Shown: positions 27,672 through 37,043 of the stretch, one piece after another
Layout: every line of letters begins with the position of its first letter
How positions within the stretch are numbered: position 1 is the stretch's first letter
Notes under the pieces: generated by a model
The model's input: only the letters and a program-made list of their open reading frames with translations
Databases searched by the model: none
Told to the model about the DNA's origin: nothing
Made by a program: the position numbers and the translations under genes
Source: Mesorhizobium sophorae
GTDB taxonomy: Bacteria > Pseudomonadota > Alphaproteobacteria > Rhizobiales > Rhizobiaceae
DNA length: 64,000 nucleotides
NCBI RefSeq assembly: GCF_002270415.1
Contig: NZ_NNRI01000008.1
Coordinates: forward strand, 549,501 to 613,500
Direction: 5' to 3'

Positions 27672-28460
27672 ATGCTGTATGTCCGATCGCTGGCGTTCAA
27701 TTTCGTCTTCTACGTCAATCTGATCGTCCAGATGATCCTCTGGACCCCCTACTATTTCCTGTCGCCCCGTCACCGCGCCTGGTTCGTGCCGAAATTCTGG
27801 TCACGCACGTGCATGTGGCTCTATGACAAGATTGCCGGGACCAAGAGCGACATCACCGGCCTGGAAAACCTGCCCGAGGGTTCCTTCATCCTGGCGCCCA
27901 AGCATCAATCGTTCTGGGACGCGATCGCCTTCTTCCCGTTCCTCCAGGATCCGCTCTACATCCTCAAGCGCGAGCTGACCTGGATCCCGTTCTTCGGCTG
28001 GTACATCATGAAGATGCGCATGATCCCGGTCGACCGCGGCAGCCGCTCGAAAGCGTTGAAGGCGGTGGTCGCCGCCACCAGGCAGGAAATGGCGCGCAAC
28101 CCACGCCAGCTGATCATCTATCCCGAGGGGACGCGCCGCGCGCCGGGTGACGAGCCGGCCTACAAATACGGCATCGTCGAAATCTATTCGCAGCTTGGCG
28201 TTCCGGTGGTGCCGGTCGCCCATGTCGCCGGTCTCTACTGGCCGCGCCGCAAATTCCTGCGCTTCCCCGGCACGATCAAGGCGCGGTTCCTGCCGCCGAT
28301 TCCGCCGGGCTTGGGCAGGGACGAATTCATGGCCCGGCTGATCGGTGAAACCGAGGCTGCTTGTGACCAGCTTCTCATCGAGGCATCCCGCACGCCCAAC
28401 CCGCCGGCATTGCCGTCAACCGCGGTGAAGCGGTTGCGGGAACTCGGCGCGAAAGCCTGA
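27672..28460 (+). CDS. plsC: 1-acyl-sn-glycerol-3-phosphate acyltransferase
   Basis: 262-residue PlsC-family membrane enzyme that acylates lysophosphatidic acid to phosphatidic acid in phospholipid synthesis. Hydrophobic anchor at residues 6-30 (SLAFNFVFYVNLIVQMILW). Catalytic HX4D motif KHQSFWD, substrate motif YPEGTRRAPG, and PVVPVAH near the core end. Length is normal. It follows a LysR gene on the same strand but is probably an independent unit with ftsEX-ydcF as older neighbours. An ornithine-lipid acyltransferase role (OlsA) is less likely but not excluded. Confidence 0.88.
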   Translation: MLYVRSLAFNFVFYVNLIVQMILWTPYYFLSPRHRAWFVPKFWSRTCMWLYDKIAGTKSDITGLENLPEGSFILAPKHQSFWDAIAFFPFLQDPLYILKRELTWIPFFGWYIMKMRMIPVDRGSRSKALKAVVAATRQEMARNPRQLIIYPEGTRRAPGDEPAYKYGIVEIYSQLGVPVVPVAHVAGLYWPRRKFLRFPGTIKARFLPPIPPGLGRDEFMARLIGETEAACDQLLIEASRTPNPPALPSTAVKRLRELGAKA

Positions 28461-28478
28461 AAAGCTCCGAGCCAACAC

Positions 28479-29105
28479 TCAGCCGAACACGGCCAGCGCG
28501 GTGGTCAACACCAGCGTCGCGGCAAAGACCAGATTGATGATCCGCGAAGCGGCCGGCCTGCGGAGGAACCGGGCGAACGCCGCTCCCGCAACGAGCCACA
28601 AAGCGTGGATAGCGACGATCATCAGCGCCAGAACGGTCAGCTTAAGCCATATGCCGATATCGCCGGCGCCTTGGCTCGACGAGGCGCCGGCGAACACGGC
28701 GGCGATCGCCACATAGGCTTTTGGGTTGGCGACAGCCAGCAGAAACCCGGCCAGCCATGTTGGGCGCGAAGCCTCGGCCGCGCGCGCCGCCAATGGCGGA
28801 GCCGTGGCGATCTTGAACGCGAGATAGAGGATATAGGCACCGGACGCGAAAGCCAGCAGCGGTGCCAGCTTCGGCATCGACGTGAGCACCGCCATGACCC
28901 CGGTAGCTACCACCAGCAGCACTGCAATCGTGCCCAGGACGATCCCCCAGGCGTACCGCAATGAATCACGCAAGCCGAAGGCAGCTCCGACGGCGGTGAC
29001 GCTTATCGTTGCCGGCCCTGGGCTGCCCATGACGACGGTGGCGGCAAGCACCAGCGCGAGCAGCTGGCGCCAAAGATCCGGCTGCGAAAGAAGCGGCTCA
29101 GTCAT
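28479..29105 (-). CDS. LysE-family exporter
   Basis: 208-residue integral membrane protein with six hydrophobic segments. The hallmark MGSPGPATISV near residues 26-36 corresponds to the conserved PGP motif of LysE/RhtB exporters of amino acids. GIVLGTIAVLLVVATGVMAV and FLLAVANPKAYVAIAAVF are further family segments. The exported amino acid is unknown. It is convergent with plsC. Confidence 0.87.
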   Translation of the reverse strand: MTEPLLSQPDLWRQLLALVLAATVVMGSPGPATISVTAVGAAFGLRDSLRYAWGIVLGTIAVLLVVATGVMAVLTSMPKLAPLLAFASGAYILYLAFKIATAPPLAARAAEASRPTWLAGFLLAVANPKAYVAIAAVFAGASSSQGAGDIGIWLKLTVLALMIVAIHALWLVAGAAFARFLRRPAASRIINLVFAATLVLTTALAVFG

Positions 29106-29195
29106 CTCACCCTCTGCCTTGCCCCGTGCGAAGGAAGGTATGGCAAGGCGGGAGCGTGGTCTTGGACGTTCGTGCGTGCGGAGCTGCCGGAAGTT

Positions 29196-30143
29196 TCAGC
29201 CGCTTGCCTTGTCGAGCTCGGCCATGTCGTCGGCGGCCAATTTCAGCGACGCCGCCTTGATCAGGCTGTCCATCTGCTCAGGCCTGGTGGCGCTGGCGAT
29301 CGGCGCGGTGACGCCTGGCCGTGCGATAACCCAGGCAAGTGCTACCTCCGCCTGCTTGGCCGAATGCCTGGCCGACACCGCATCGAGCGCCGCGAGAATG
29401 CGCGTGCCGCGCGCATTGAGGTAGTCTTTCACCCCGCCGCCACGCGGGCTTTGGCCAAGATCGGCCTCGCTGCGGTATTTGCCGCTCAGGAAGCCCTTGG
29501 CCAGGCTGAAATAGGTGATGACGCCGATATCCTCGGCCACACACAGATCGCGCAACGGCCCATCGAACGAGGATCGGTCGTAGAGATTGTACTCCGGCTG
29601 CAGCACCTCGTAGCGCGGCAGGCTGCGCAGGCTCGCCACATCAAGTGCCGCGCGCAACTGGCCGGCGTCGAGATTCGAGCAGCCGGCATAGCGGATCTTG
29701 CCCTTGGCGAGCAGCCTCTCGTAGGCGCCAAGGGTTTCCTCATAGGGTGTGGTCGGATCCGGCCAGTGCGACAGATAGAGGTCGATGACGTCGGTCTGCA
29801 GCCGCTTCAGCGACGCGTCGACGGCCTTTTCGATATAGGCGGCGGACAGGTCCTTGTGGCCTTGTCCCATATCCGAACCAACCTTGGTGACCACCACGAC
29901 ATGATCGCGATTGCCGCGGTCCTTCATCCACTTGCCGATGATGGTTTCCGATTCGCCGCCCTTGTGGCCGGGCACCCAGCGCGAATAGGCGTCCGCCGTG
30001 TCGATGGCGTTGAGACCGGCCCCGACGAAGCGGTCTAGCAGATCGAACGAGGTTTTCTCGTCGGCGGTCCAGCCGAAGACATTGCCGCCCAGAACCAGCG
30101 GCGCGATGGAAAGGTCGGTGCGACCAAGGCGGCGTTTCTGCAA
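29196..30143 (-). CDS. Aldo/keto reductase
   Basis: 315-residue NADP(H)-dependent oxidoreductase of the AKR (beta/alpha)8 barrel family. Catalytic residues appear in order: aspartate and tyrosine in FIDTADAYSRW-type context (NAIDTADAYS), lysine in VVVTKVGSD, histidine in DLYLSHWPDP. The C-terminal NADPH loop is PIASATRPEQMD. Similar to YajO/YghZ-class general stress AKRs; natural substrate unknown. Confidence 0.9.
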   Translation of the reverse strand: MQKRRLGRTDLSIAPLVLGGNVFGWTADEKTSFDLLDRFVGAGLNAIDTADAYSRWVPGHKGGESETIIGKWMKDRGNRDHVVVVTKVGSDMGQGHKDLSAAYIEKAVDASLKRLQTDVIDLYLSHWPDPTTPYEETLGAYERLLAKGKIRYAGCSNLDAGQLRAALDVASLRSLPRYEVLQPEYNLYDRSSFDGPLRDLCVAEDIGVITYFSLAKGFLSGKYRSEADLGQSPRGGGVKDYLNARGTRILAALDAVSARHSAKQAEVALAWVIARPGVTAPIASATRPEQMDSLIKAASLKLAADDMAELDKASG

Positions 30144-30264
30144 GGCGTATCTCCGGGATGATTGGGGGCCAGTGAATGCAGCCCTGGCTGAGGTTCGGGA
30201 CCTAACCTAGGTCTTCCCTTATCGAGGTCAAAGGCCTGGCGGCCTTTTCCGCAGAGCCAGCGCT

Positions 30265-30786
30265 TCACAAAGGCGCTACCCGGCGCGCGACATCCTCCAG
30301 CCAGTGGTCGCTTATGCCCAGCGCCTCAAGGTGTTCCAGCGTGCTGATCACATAGTCCTCATTGTTGCCGGACTGGCCGACCGCGCCGCGCACCACGGCC
30401 GCTGCATGCGCCGCGTCGAGCCCGCCGGCATATTGCTCGTGCTGGCGGTCGACAATGTAGGCCACGGCTTCGACCGTCCGGCCGCCGTCAAGGCGAATCT
30501 TGAGCGTCCGTTCGAGATAGACGTTGGTGACCAGCTCGCGCTCGCGCAGATAGGCGATGACCTCGTCGCGCAATTCGCCGGGCACGCGGAACGCCAAACC
30601 GACGCAGGAGCCACCACGATCGAGACCGAGCACCAGCCCCGGCCGCTGGCGCGTGCCGCGATGCACGAAGGAATAGACGCACAGCGAGCGCCGGTAGCCG
30701 TGCAGGCGGGCGCGCTGTGTCTCGACATGCGCGAAACCCGGCCGCCAGATCAGCGACCCATAGCCAAACACCCAAAAATCGCCCAT
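30265..30786 (-). CDS. ChaC-like gamma-glutamylcyclotransferase
   Basis: 173-residue enzyme of the ChaC group, which releases 5-oxoproline from glutathione. FGYGSLIWRPGF at residues 5-16 is the YGSL substrate-binding loop, and the catalytic glutamate lies in FRVPGELRDEVIAYLREREL. Start MGDFWVFGYG rather than the ATG 12 codons upstream. It is divergent from the DUF2125 gene, an arrangement I recall in related rhizobia. Function: glutathione turnover in the cytosol. Confidence 0.88.
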   Translation of the reverse strand: MGDFWVFGYGSLIWRPGFAHVETQRARLHGYRRSLCVYSFVHRGTRQRPGLVLGLDRGGSCVGLAFRVPGELRDEVIAYLRERELVTNVYLERTLKIRLDGGRTVEAVAYIVDRQHEQYAGGLDAAHAAAVVRGAVGQSGNNEDYVISTLEHLEALGISDHWLEDVARRVAPL

Positions 30787-30919
30787 ATCGCCGCGCCTGA
30801 TTGTAAAGAATGGCAGCACCACACCGGAATCGGTGTTTTTTCCGTCCGCCTCTGTCTACCTGTTGTTGTCGGAATCGCGAGTCCGCCTACAACACCCATG
30901 CGTTAACGAGAGCCAAAGC

Positions 30920-31918
30920 ATGACGTCAAGTGACGAACGCCAACCGAAGCGCCGACGACTCCTGTTCTGGCTTGCCGCGTTCATTGTCGTGCTGTTCGCC
31001 ATTTACAGCGCTGGCTGGTTCTACCTGGCTGACCGGGTCCGAAGTGAAGCCGACAAGGCGGTTGCCTCGCTCAACAAGAGTGGCGTCGAGGCCGGCTGTG
31101 CCAATCTCCAGGTCAGCGGCTATCCGCTGAGCTTTGCCGTCTCCTGCGACAATCTCGCTTATGAGGACGATGCCAGGAACATCGCCGCCTCGGCCGGCAG
31201 CTTCAATGCCGTCGCCCAGATCATCCAGCCGCTGTCGCCGGTGGCCGATCTACGCGGTCCGCTCAGGACCTCCGTTCCAGGCATGATGCCTTTGTGGATC
31301 GACTGGGACAACCTGCAAGCCAACGTCAAACTGTCATGGCCGCTGCCACGGCGGATTTCGCTGCAGGCCGAGGGCCTGTCCGGCCAGACCGATCCCGCTG
31401 ATGACACCGATCCGGTCGAACTGTTCAGTGCCGGCAAGGCGGACAGCCAATTGCAGCCGAACGGCGGGGATATCAACTATCTCGGCAATTTCAGCGATCT
31501 CGAGATCGATGCCGAGGCGATCGGCGGACGGGTGCTGCCGGCGCTCGATGCCAGCGGCGACGTGACGCTGAAGAATGGCGTCGCGCTGATCGGCAGGCAA
31601 GTGAAGAGCCTGCGCGGCCAGGCGATCGAGATCCGCAACCTCGACCTGTCGTCAGGCACGGCGCGCGTCACCCTTTCCGGACCGCTGTCGGTCGATGCCG
31701 ATGGTCTCATCGACGCCGACCTGACGATCACGCTGAAGGATCCGAAGGCCGTGGCGGCGATCCTCGGCGGTGCCATCCCAGAGCAAAAAACGCAGATCGA
31801 GCAGGGCTTTGCTGGCCTGGCCCTGCTCGGCAACCAGCCGTCGATGCCGCTCAAGGTGGTCAAGGGCAAGGCCTCGCTCGGCTTCATTCCGCTGGGCAAG
31901 ATCAAGCCGGTGGAATAG
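30920..31918 (+). CDS. DUF2125 envelope protein of unknown function
   Basis: 332-residue protein with a short basic N-terminus, one transmembrane or signal-anchor helix (LLFWLAAFIVVLFAIYSAGW, about residues 14-33) and a large extracytoplasmic domain. DRVRSEADKAVASLNKSGVE and ANLQVSGYPLSFAVSCDNLA are the hallmark DUF2125 (PF09898) N-terminal segments; two cysteines, in AGCANL and VSCDNL, could form a disulphide. The repeated beta-strand pattern resembles AsmA-like lipid-transport proteins, an inference. The PfkB kinase gene follows 7 bp later. Confidence 0.78.
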   Translation: MTSSDERQPKRRRLLFWLAAFIVVLFAIYSAGWFYLADRVRSEADKAVASLNKSGVEAGCANLQVSGYPLSFAVSCDNLAYEDDARNIAASAGSFNAVAQIIQPLSPVADLRGPLRTSVPGMMPLWIDWDNLQANVKLSWPLPRRISLQAEGLSGQTDPADDTDPVELFSAGKADSQLQPNGGDINYLGNFSDLEIDAEAIGGRVLPALDASGDVTLKNGVALIGRQVKSLRGQAIEIRNLDLSSGTARVTLSGPLSVDADGLIDADLTITLKDPKAVAAILGGAIPEQKTQIEQGFAGLALLGNQPSMPLKVVKGKASLGFIPLGKIKPVE

Positions 31919-31925
31919 CGCATCG

Positions 31926-32852
31926 ATGGCAAAAACCGTGAGACTGCTGAGTGTCGGCGCGCTGACGCTGGATACGATCCTGCGAGTCGAGACGCTGCCC
32001 GGCCACCAAGGCAAGTTCATCGCCTCCGACGGCGTCCAGATCGCCTCGGGCATGGCGACGAGCGCGGCCTGCGCTGCACATCGCCTAGGCGCCGACGTAT
32101 CGCTGTGGGCGAGCGCGGGTGACGATTCCGTCGGCGATCAACTGATCGCCGGAATCGAGGCGGAAGGCATCGATTGCAGCTTCGTGCGCCGCGTCAGTGG
32201 CGCCCGCTCGGCGCTCGCCTCGATCCTGGTCGACGCGCATGGCGAGCGCATCATCGTGCCCTTCTACGACAGCCAGGCCCAGGCCGATCCCGAGGCTCTG
32301 CCGCTCGCAGACCTCTCCGCATTCGATGCCGTGCTGGTCGACGTCCGCTGGCCCGGTGCCGCAGCGCTTGCCCTGGAGGCGGCGCACGCCATCGGCCGGC
32401 CGGCGATCCTTGATGCCGATACCGCGCCAAGGGACGTGCTGGAACTGCTGCTGCCGCTGGCTTCCCATATCGTGGCTTCCGAGCCGGCGGCGCGCATATT
32501 GTGCGGCGCGGAACTGGATTCGCGCCAGGCCTGTGAGGCACTTGCCCGGCGCGGCGATGTGTTTGTCGCGGTTACCGGCGGCGCGGCTGGAACCTGGTGG
32601 TTCGATCGCGCGACGGGATCATCGCGCCATGTCGCGGCGCCAAAAATCAAGGCGGTCGACACGCTGGCCGCCGGCGATGTCTTTCACGGCGCCTTCGCCG
32701 TCGGGCTGGCGGAAGCCATGCCGGTCGAGCAGGCCTTGCGCTTTGCCAGTGCGGCCGCCGCGCTCAAATGCCTGCGTTTCGGCGGCAGGCTAGGCGCGCC
32801 GGACCGGGCCGAGACGCTGGCGATGATGAAAAGCCACTGGCCAGCAGGCTGA
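31926..32852 (+). CDS. PfkB-family carbohydrate kinase
   Basis: 308-residue ribokinase-like kinase. N-terminal VGALTLDTILRVETLPG corresponds to the substrate-binding start, and SGMATSAACAAHRLGADVSLW to PfkB signature 1. Signature 2 reads KAVDTLAAGDVFHGAFAVGL, with alanine in place of glycine in DTxGAGD; the catalytic aspartate is retained. ATG 31926; the longer frame runs back inside the DUF2125 gene. Substrate unknown (ribose-, fructose- or ketohexose-like). Seven bp behind DUF2125, so probably co-transcribed with it. Confidence 0.85.
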   Translation: MAKTVRLLSVGALTLDTILRVETLPGHQGKFIASDGVQIASGMATSAACAAHRLGADVSLWASAGDDSVGDQLIAGIEAEGIDCSFVRRVSGARSALASILVDAHGERIIVPFYDSQAQADPEALPLADLSAFDAVLVDVRWPGAAALALEAAHAIGRPAILDADTAPRDVLELLLPLASHIVASEPAARILCGAELDSRQACEALARRGDVFVAVTGGAAGTWWFDRATGSSRHVAAPKIKAVDTLAAGDVFHGAFAVGLAEAMPVEQALRFASAAAALKCLRFGGRLGAPDRAETLAMMKSHWPAG

Positions 32853-32861
32853 AGAACCGAT

Positions 32862-33797
32862 CTACGCCTTCGCCGGGTGCTCGACCGCCTGACGGCCGAA
32901 ATCGGGTACGTCGATGTCCTGGCCCGCCTCGATGATAGAGCGGCGCACCGCGCGGGTGCGGGTGAACAGATCGAACAGCTTTTCGCCGTCGCCCCAGCGG
33001 ATCGCCCGCTGCAGCGACGCCAGATCTTCCGAGAACCGTGCCAGCATTTCGAGGATGGCGTCCTTGTTGTGCAGGCAGACGTCGCGCCACATGGTCGGAT
33101 CCGAGGCGGCGAGACGGGTGAAATCGCGAAAACCTGAAGCCGAATATTTGATCACTTCGGATTTGGTCACCGACTGCAGATCGTCGGCGGTGCCGACGAT
33201 GTTGTAGGCGATGATGTGCGGCAGGTGCGAGACGATGGCCAGCGTCATGTCGTGATGCTGCGGGTCCATCGTGTCGATGTTGGCGCCGCAACGGCGCCAG
33301 AATTCCGACAGCCTCTCCAGCGCCTCCGGGTTGGTGTCGGGCAGCGGGGTGAAGATGCACCAGCGATTGTCGAACAGGTCGGCGAAACCGGCATCGGGGC
33401 CGGATTTTTCCGTGCCCGCCAGGGGGTGGCCCGGAATGAAATGCACGCCATCAGGCACATAGGGCTGCATCTGCGCGATGACCGATGCCTTGGTCGAGCC
33501 GACATCGGTGAGGATCGCACCCTGCTTCAGTGCCGGCGCGATTTCCTCGGCCACAGCGCCCGACGAGCCGACCGGCACCGAGACGATGACCAGATCGGCA
33601 TCGCGGACCGCTTCCTTCGCATCGCTGGAGTAGGAGGAGCCGAGCCCAAGCTCTTGCGCCCGCGCCAATGTCGCGGCACTGCGGGTCGAGATGGCGACGT
33701 GACGGGCGAGGCCCTCGCGACGGATGACGCGGGCCAGGGACGAGCCGATCAGGCCGATGCCGACCAGCGCGATCTTTTCAAACATCGGTGATGTCAT
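32862..33797 (-). CDS. tyrC: Prephenate/arogenate dehydrogenase
   Basis: 311-residue NAD(P)-dependent dehydrogenase of tyrosine synthesis. The Rossmann motif is VGIGLIGSSLARVIRREG (residues about 11-28), followed by VIVSVPVGSSG and VGSTKASV. The segment FIPGHPLAGTEKSGPDAGFA carries the catalytic histidine region. No chorismate mutase or ACT domain is fused, which is the usual alphaproteobacterial form. Start MTSPMFEKIAL; MFEKIAL is an alternative. It is 6 bp behind hisC, in an aromatic/histidine pair that is conserved in rhizobia. Confidence 0.9.
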   Translation of the reverse strand: MTSPMFEKIALVGIGLIGSSLARVIRREGLARHVAISTRSAATLARAQELGLGSSYSSDAKEAVRDADLVIVSVPVGSSGAVAEEIAPALKQGAILTDVGSTKASVIAQMQPYVPDGVHFIPGHPLAGTEKSGPDAGFADLFDNRWCIFTPLPDTNPEALERLSEFWRRCGANIDTMDPQHHDMTLAIVSHLPHIIAYNIVGTADDLQSVTKSEVIKYSASGFRDFTRLAASDPTMWRDVCLHNKDAILEMLARFSEDLASLQRAIRWGDGEKLFDLFTRTRAVRRSIIEAGQDIDVPDFGRQAVEHPAKA

Positions 33798-33803
33798 GGT
33801 GTT

Positions 33804-34913
33804 CTAGCTTTTCAGGAATGTCGTGAGGGCAGCGACAACGCCGCGATTGGCCTCTTCGGTGCCGACGGTCATGCGCAGCGCGTTGGGAAAGCCGTAGCCG
33901 GAAACGCGCCGCAGGATATAGCCGCGCGCCGTCAGATAATCGTCCGCCGCGGCAGCCGAATGGTTCTGGTCGTCGGGAAAATGGATCAGGATGAAATTGC
34001 CGACGCTTGGCGTCACCCGCAGCCCGAGCTTGCCAAGCTCCCCGCTCAGCCATGTGAGCCAGGTTTCGTTGTGCATCACGCTGCGTTGGACGTGGTCGCG
34101 GTCACGGATCGCGGCGATGCCGGCCTCGATCGCCGTGGCATTGACGTTGAAGGGGCCACGCACGCGGTTGATGGCATCGACAATGTGCATCGGTGCGTAC
34201 ATCCAGCCGATCCGCGCCCCGCCCAGGCCGATCTTGGAGAAGGTGCGGGTCATCACCACGTTCTCGGCGCCGCCGACCAGTTCGATACCGGCTTCATAGT
34301 CGTTGCGGCGAACATATTCGGCGTAAGCCGCGTCGAGCACCAGAAGCACATTTCTGGGCAAGCCGGCATGCAGGCGGCGCACTTCCTGGAACGGCACATA
34401 GGTGCCGGTCGGGTTGTTGGGATTGGCGAGGAATACGATTTTCGTGCGCGGCGTGACGGCGGTCAGCATCGCATCGATGTCGGCACGCTCATCGGTCTCC
34501 TTGACCGCGACCGGAGTTGCGCCGGCCGACTGGATGTAGATCTTGTAGACCATGAAGGCGTGTTCGGTGAAAATCGCCTCGTCGCCGGGAGCGAGATACG
34601 TCTGCGCCAGAAGGCCGAGAATTTCGTCGGAGCCGTTGGAACAGATGATGTTCTGCGCGTTGAGACCATGCACCTCGGCGATCGCCTCACGCAGCCGCCT
34701 GGCGGTGCCATCGGGATAGATGTCGAGCTTCGCAGCAATCTCCCGCGCGGCCTCGATCGCCTTCGGCGACGGACCCAGCGGATTCTCGTTCGACGACAGC
34801 TTGTAGACCTTGGCGACGCCGGCGGGCGCCGTGCTCTTGCCCGGCACATAGGCGTCGATGTCCATGATGCCCGCGCGCGGGGTTGGACGTGCCTTGTCCG
34901 GTGTCTGGCTCAT
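33804..34913 (-). CDS. hisC: Histidinol-phosphate / aromatic aminotransferase
   Basis: 369-residue fold-type I PLP aminotransferase. [20 protein letters not shown] is the HisC start motif, [16 protein letters not shown] the cofactor-binding stretch, LDAAYAEYV carries the PLP-contacting aspartate and tyrosine, and [15 protein letters not shown] holds the Schiff-base lysine (K in TFSKIG). Next to tyrC, it likely transaminates prephenate, phenylpyruvate or hydroxyphenylpyruvate as well as, or instead of, histidinol phosphate. It is divergent from the metX leader. Confidence 0.9.
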   Translation of the reverse strand: MSQTPDKARPTPRAGIMDIDAYVPGKSTAPAGVAKVYKLSSNENPLGPSPKAIEAAREIAAKLDIYPDGTARRLREAIAEVHGLNAQNIICSNGSDEILGLLAQTYLAPGDEAIFTEHAFMVYKIYIQSAGATPVAVKETDERADIDAMLTAVTPRTKIVFLANPNNPTGTYVPFQEVRRLHAGLPRNVLLVLDAAYAEYVRRNDYEAGIELVGGAENVVMTRTFSKIGLGGARIGWMYAPMHIVDAINRVRGPFNVNATAIEAGIAAIRDRDHVQRSVMHNETWLTWLSGELGKLGLRVTPSVGNFILIHFPDDQNHSAAAADDYLTARGYILRRVSGYGFPNALRMTVGTEEANRGVVAALTTFLKS

Positions 34914-35017
34914 GTCGCAAAATCCGTCGAGAACGCTTCCGTCTGGAAGCCGCAGCGGAAATACAAGCCACGGCCCGCAATGTCGAGAGGTGGCAACCTC
35001 CGGAACGCGGCTCGCCG

Positions 35018-35046
35018 TTGACGCCGGCGCGCCACAGTCCTAGAAG
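35018..35046 (+). promoter_or_regulatory. Sigma-70-type promoter of metXW
   Basis: TTGACG (35018-35023) and TAGAAG (35041-35046) are separated by 17 bp, the optimal spacing. The predicted transcription start near 35053 falls just before the SAM-II aptamer, which supports the call. Confidence 0.6.
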
Positions 35047-35057
35047 AGGTGCGAAAT

Positions 35058-35114
35058 TCCGTGGTGATTTGGCCGGTCGGCTTGCAGCCACGTTAAACAA
35101 CTTGCTAAAGGGCC
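35058..35114 (+). ncRNA. SAM-II riboswitch aptamer upstream of metX
   Basis: The segment shows the invariant SAM-II pattern: CGTGG (35060-35064) and CCACG (35088-35092) form the P1 stem, enclosing TGATTTGGCCGG and CGGCTTGCAG; CGTTAAACAA and GCTAAAGGG follow, the latter providing the pseudoknot strand. SAM-II RNAs bind S-adenosylmethionine and repress methionine-synthesis genes in alphaproteobacteria. An intrinsic terminator begins 14 nt downstream, so control is probably at transcription termination. Confidence 0.93.
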
Positions 35115-35127
35115 GTTTGCATCCTGT

Positions 35128-35161
35128 AACCGGCTTTGCGACTGCAATGCCGGTTTTTTTT
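35128..35161 (+). terminator. Riboswitch-coupled intrinsic terminator
   Basis: AACCGGC (35128-35134) and GCCGGTT (35149-35155) form a 7-bp GC-rich stem over a 14-nt loop and lead into a run of eight T (35154-35161). Placed between the SAM-II aptamer and metX (start 35241), it is the expected expression platform: SAM binding would favour termination. Confidence 0.85.
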
Positions 35162-35240
35162 GTTGTCCGCGCCGGCCGGACACCGCATCGGCCTCGAATT
35201 TCGAAAGCACCGTGCGGATTCAAAGTGTGAGATAGATGCA

Positions 35241-36410
35241 ATGGCCGCCCTGCGCGCTGGAAAAACCAACAACGAGGCTGATCAGCCGTCGAGCCCGGTG
35301 CTGCGCTTTGGGCCCGACAAGCCGCTAAAGCTCGATGCCGGCACCCTGCTGTCGCCGTTCCAGGTCGCCTACCAGACCTACGGCACGCTGAACGACGCCC
35401 GTTCCAACGCCATTCTCGTCTGCCATGCGCTGACGGGCGACCAGCATGTCGGCAGCACCAATCCGGTGACCGGCAAGCCGGGCTGGTGGGAAGTGCTGAT
35501 CGGCCCCGGCAAGATCATCGATACCAACCGTTTCTTCGTCATCTGCTCCAACGTCATCGGCGGTTGTCTGGGCTCCACCGGCCCGGCCTCGACCAATCCC
35601 GCCACCGGCAAGCCCTATGGGCTCGACCTGCCGATCATCACCATCCGCGACATGGTGCGCGCCCAGCAGATGCTGATCGACCATTTCGGCATCGAAAAAC
35701 TGTTTTGCGTCCTCGGCGGCTCGATGGGCGGCATGCAGGTGCTGGAATGGGCGTCCAGCTATCCGGAGCGCGTCTTCTCGGCTCTGCCGATTGCCACCGG
35801 CGCGCGCCATTCCTCGCAGAACATCGCCTTCCATGAGGTTGGCCGGCAGGCCGTTATGGCGGATCCGGACTGGCATGGCGGCAAATATTTCGAGCACGGC
35901 AAGCGCCCGGAAAAGGGCTTGGCGGTGGCGCGCATGGCCGCCCACATCACCTATCTGTCGGAGGCTGCCCTGCATCGGAAGTTCGGCCGCAATCTGCAGG
36001 ATCGCGAGGCACTCACCTTCGGCTTCGACGCCGACTTCCAGATCGAGAGCTATCTGCGCCACCAGGGTATGACCTTCGTCGATCGCTTCGATGCCAATTC
36101 CTATCTCTACATGACGCGGTCGATGGATTATTTCGACCTTGCCGCCGACCATGGCGGCCGGCTGGCGGATGCGTTCGCCGGCACGAAAACCCGCTTCTGC
36201 CTGGTGTCCTTCACCTCGGACTGGCTGTTCCCGACCGAAGAGAGCCGCTCGATCGTTCATGCGCTCAACGCCGCCGGCGCGTCGGTATCCTTCGTCGAGA
36301 TCGAGACCGATCGCGGCCACGACGCCTTCCTGCTCGACGAGCCGGAACTGTTTGCCGCCATCAATGGCTTCATCGGCTCCGCGGCACGGGCGCGAGGGCT
36401 CGCATCATGA
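35241..36410 (+). CDS. metX: Homoserine O-acetyltransferase
   Basis: 389-residue alpha/beta-hydrolase-fold acyltransferase that activates homoserine for methionine synthesis. Triad: S161 in GGSMGGMQ, D327 in FTSDWLFP, H360 in [18 protein letters not shown] and [10 protein letters not shown] are family signatures. The ATG 35241 is chosen, as the longer open frame runs through the riboswitch terminator. It overlaps metW by 4 nt. Acetyl- rather than succinyl-transfer is assumed from the family; some MetX proteins use succinyl-CoA. Confidence 0.95.
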   Translation: MAALRAGKTNNEADQPSSPVLRFGPDKPLKLDAGTLLSPFQVAYQTYGTLNDARSNAILVCHALTGDQHVGSTNPVTGKPGWWEVLIGPGKIIDTNRFFVICSNVIGGCLGSTGPASTNPATGKPYGLDLPIITIRDMVRAQQMLIDHFGIEKLFCVLGGSMGGMQVLEWASSYPERVFSALPIATGARHSSQNIAFHEVGRQAVMADPDWHGGKYFEHGKRPEKGLAVARMAAHITYLSEAALHRKFGRNLQDREALTFGFDADFQIESYLRHQGMTFVDRFDANSYLYMTRSMDYFDLAADHGGRLADAFAGTKTRFCLVSFTSDWLFPTEESRSIVHALNAAGASVSFVEIETDRGHDAFLLDEPELFAAINGFIGSAARARGLAS

Positions 36411-37021
36411 ACGTCACCCGCAACCAGCGCGTCGACCTCGAAGTCGTCGCCAACCTCATCCCGCCACAGTCGCGCGTGCTCGACGTCGGTTCGGGCGATG
36501 GCTCGCTGCTCGAATTGCTGCAGGACACCAAGCAGGTTGACGGCCGCGGCCTTGAACTGTCGCAGCGTGGCGTCAACGAATGCGTGGCGCGCGGCTTGAG
36601 CGTCATCCAGGGCGATGCCGACAAGGATCTCGAGTTCTATCCCGACAAGGGCTTTGACTTCGTCGTCCTGTCGCAGACCCTGCAGGCCACCCGCAACCCG
36701 AAGCTGGTTCTCAAGGAACTGCTCAGGATCGGCAATCGCGCCATCGTGTCCTTCCCCAATTTCGGCCATTGGCGGGTCCGCATGTCGCTGTTCCTCAATG
36801 GCCGCATGCCGGTGACCACGGACCTGCCCTATTCCTGGTACGACACGCCCAACATCCATTTCTGCACCATCCGCGACTTCGTCAATCTGTGCGACGAGCT
36901 TGGCGCCACCGTGGAAAAAGCAACCGCGCTCGACGCCAATGGCCAGAAGATCGGCCTGTCGATGCCATGGTGGTTCTGGAACTTCTTCGGCCAGCAGGCG
37001 GTGTTCTTGCTGAAACGGTAA
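36407..37021 (+). CDS. metW: Methionine biosynthesis protein MetW
   Basis: 204-residue methyltransferase-fold protein. The nucleotide-binding motif [14 protein letters not shown] is at about residues 26-39, and [20 protein letters not shown] is the MetW block. Its ATG lies within the metX stop (ATGA), so the two are translated together. MetW is required with MetX for homoserine acetyl/succinyl transfer in several proteobacteria, probably as a complex; its own methyltransferase activity is not established. Controlled by the upstream SAM-II element. Confidence 0.93.
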   Translation: MNVTRNQRVDLEVVANLIPPQSRVLDVGSGDGSLLELLQDTKQVDGRGLELSQRGVNECVARGLSVIQGDADKDLEFYPDKGFDFVVLSQTLQATRNPKLVLKELLRIGNRAIVSFPNFGHWRVRMSLFLNGRMPVTTDLPYSWYDTPNIHFCTIRDFVNLCDELGATVEKATALDANGQKIGLSMPWWFWNFFGQQAVFLLKR

Positions 37022-37043
37022 TCCCGCCGCGCCATTGTCGACT

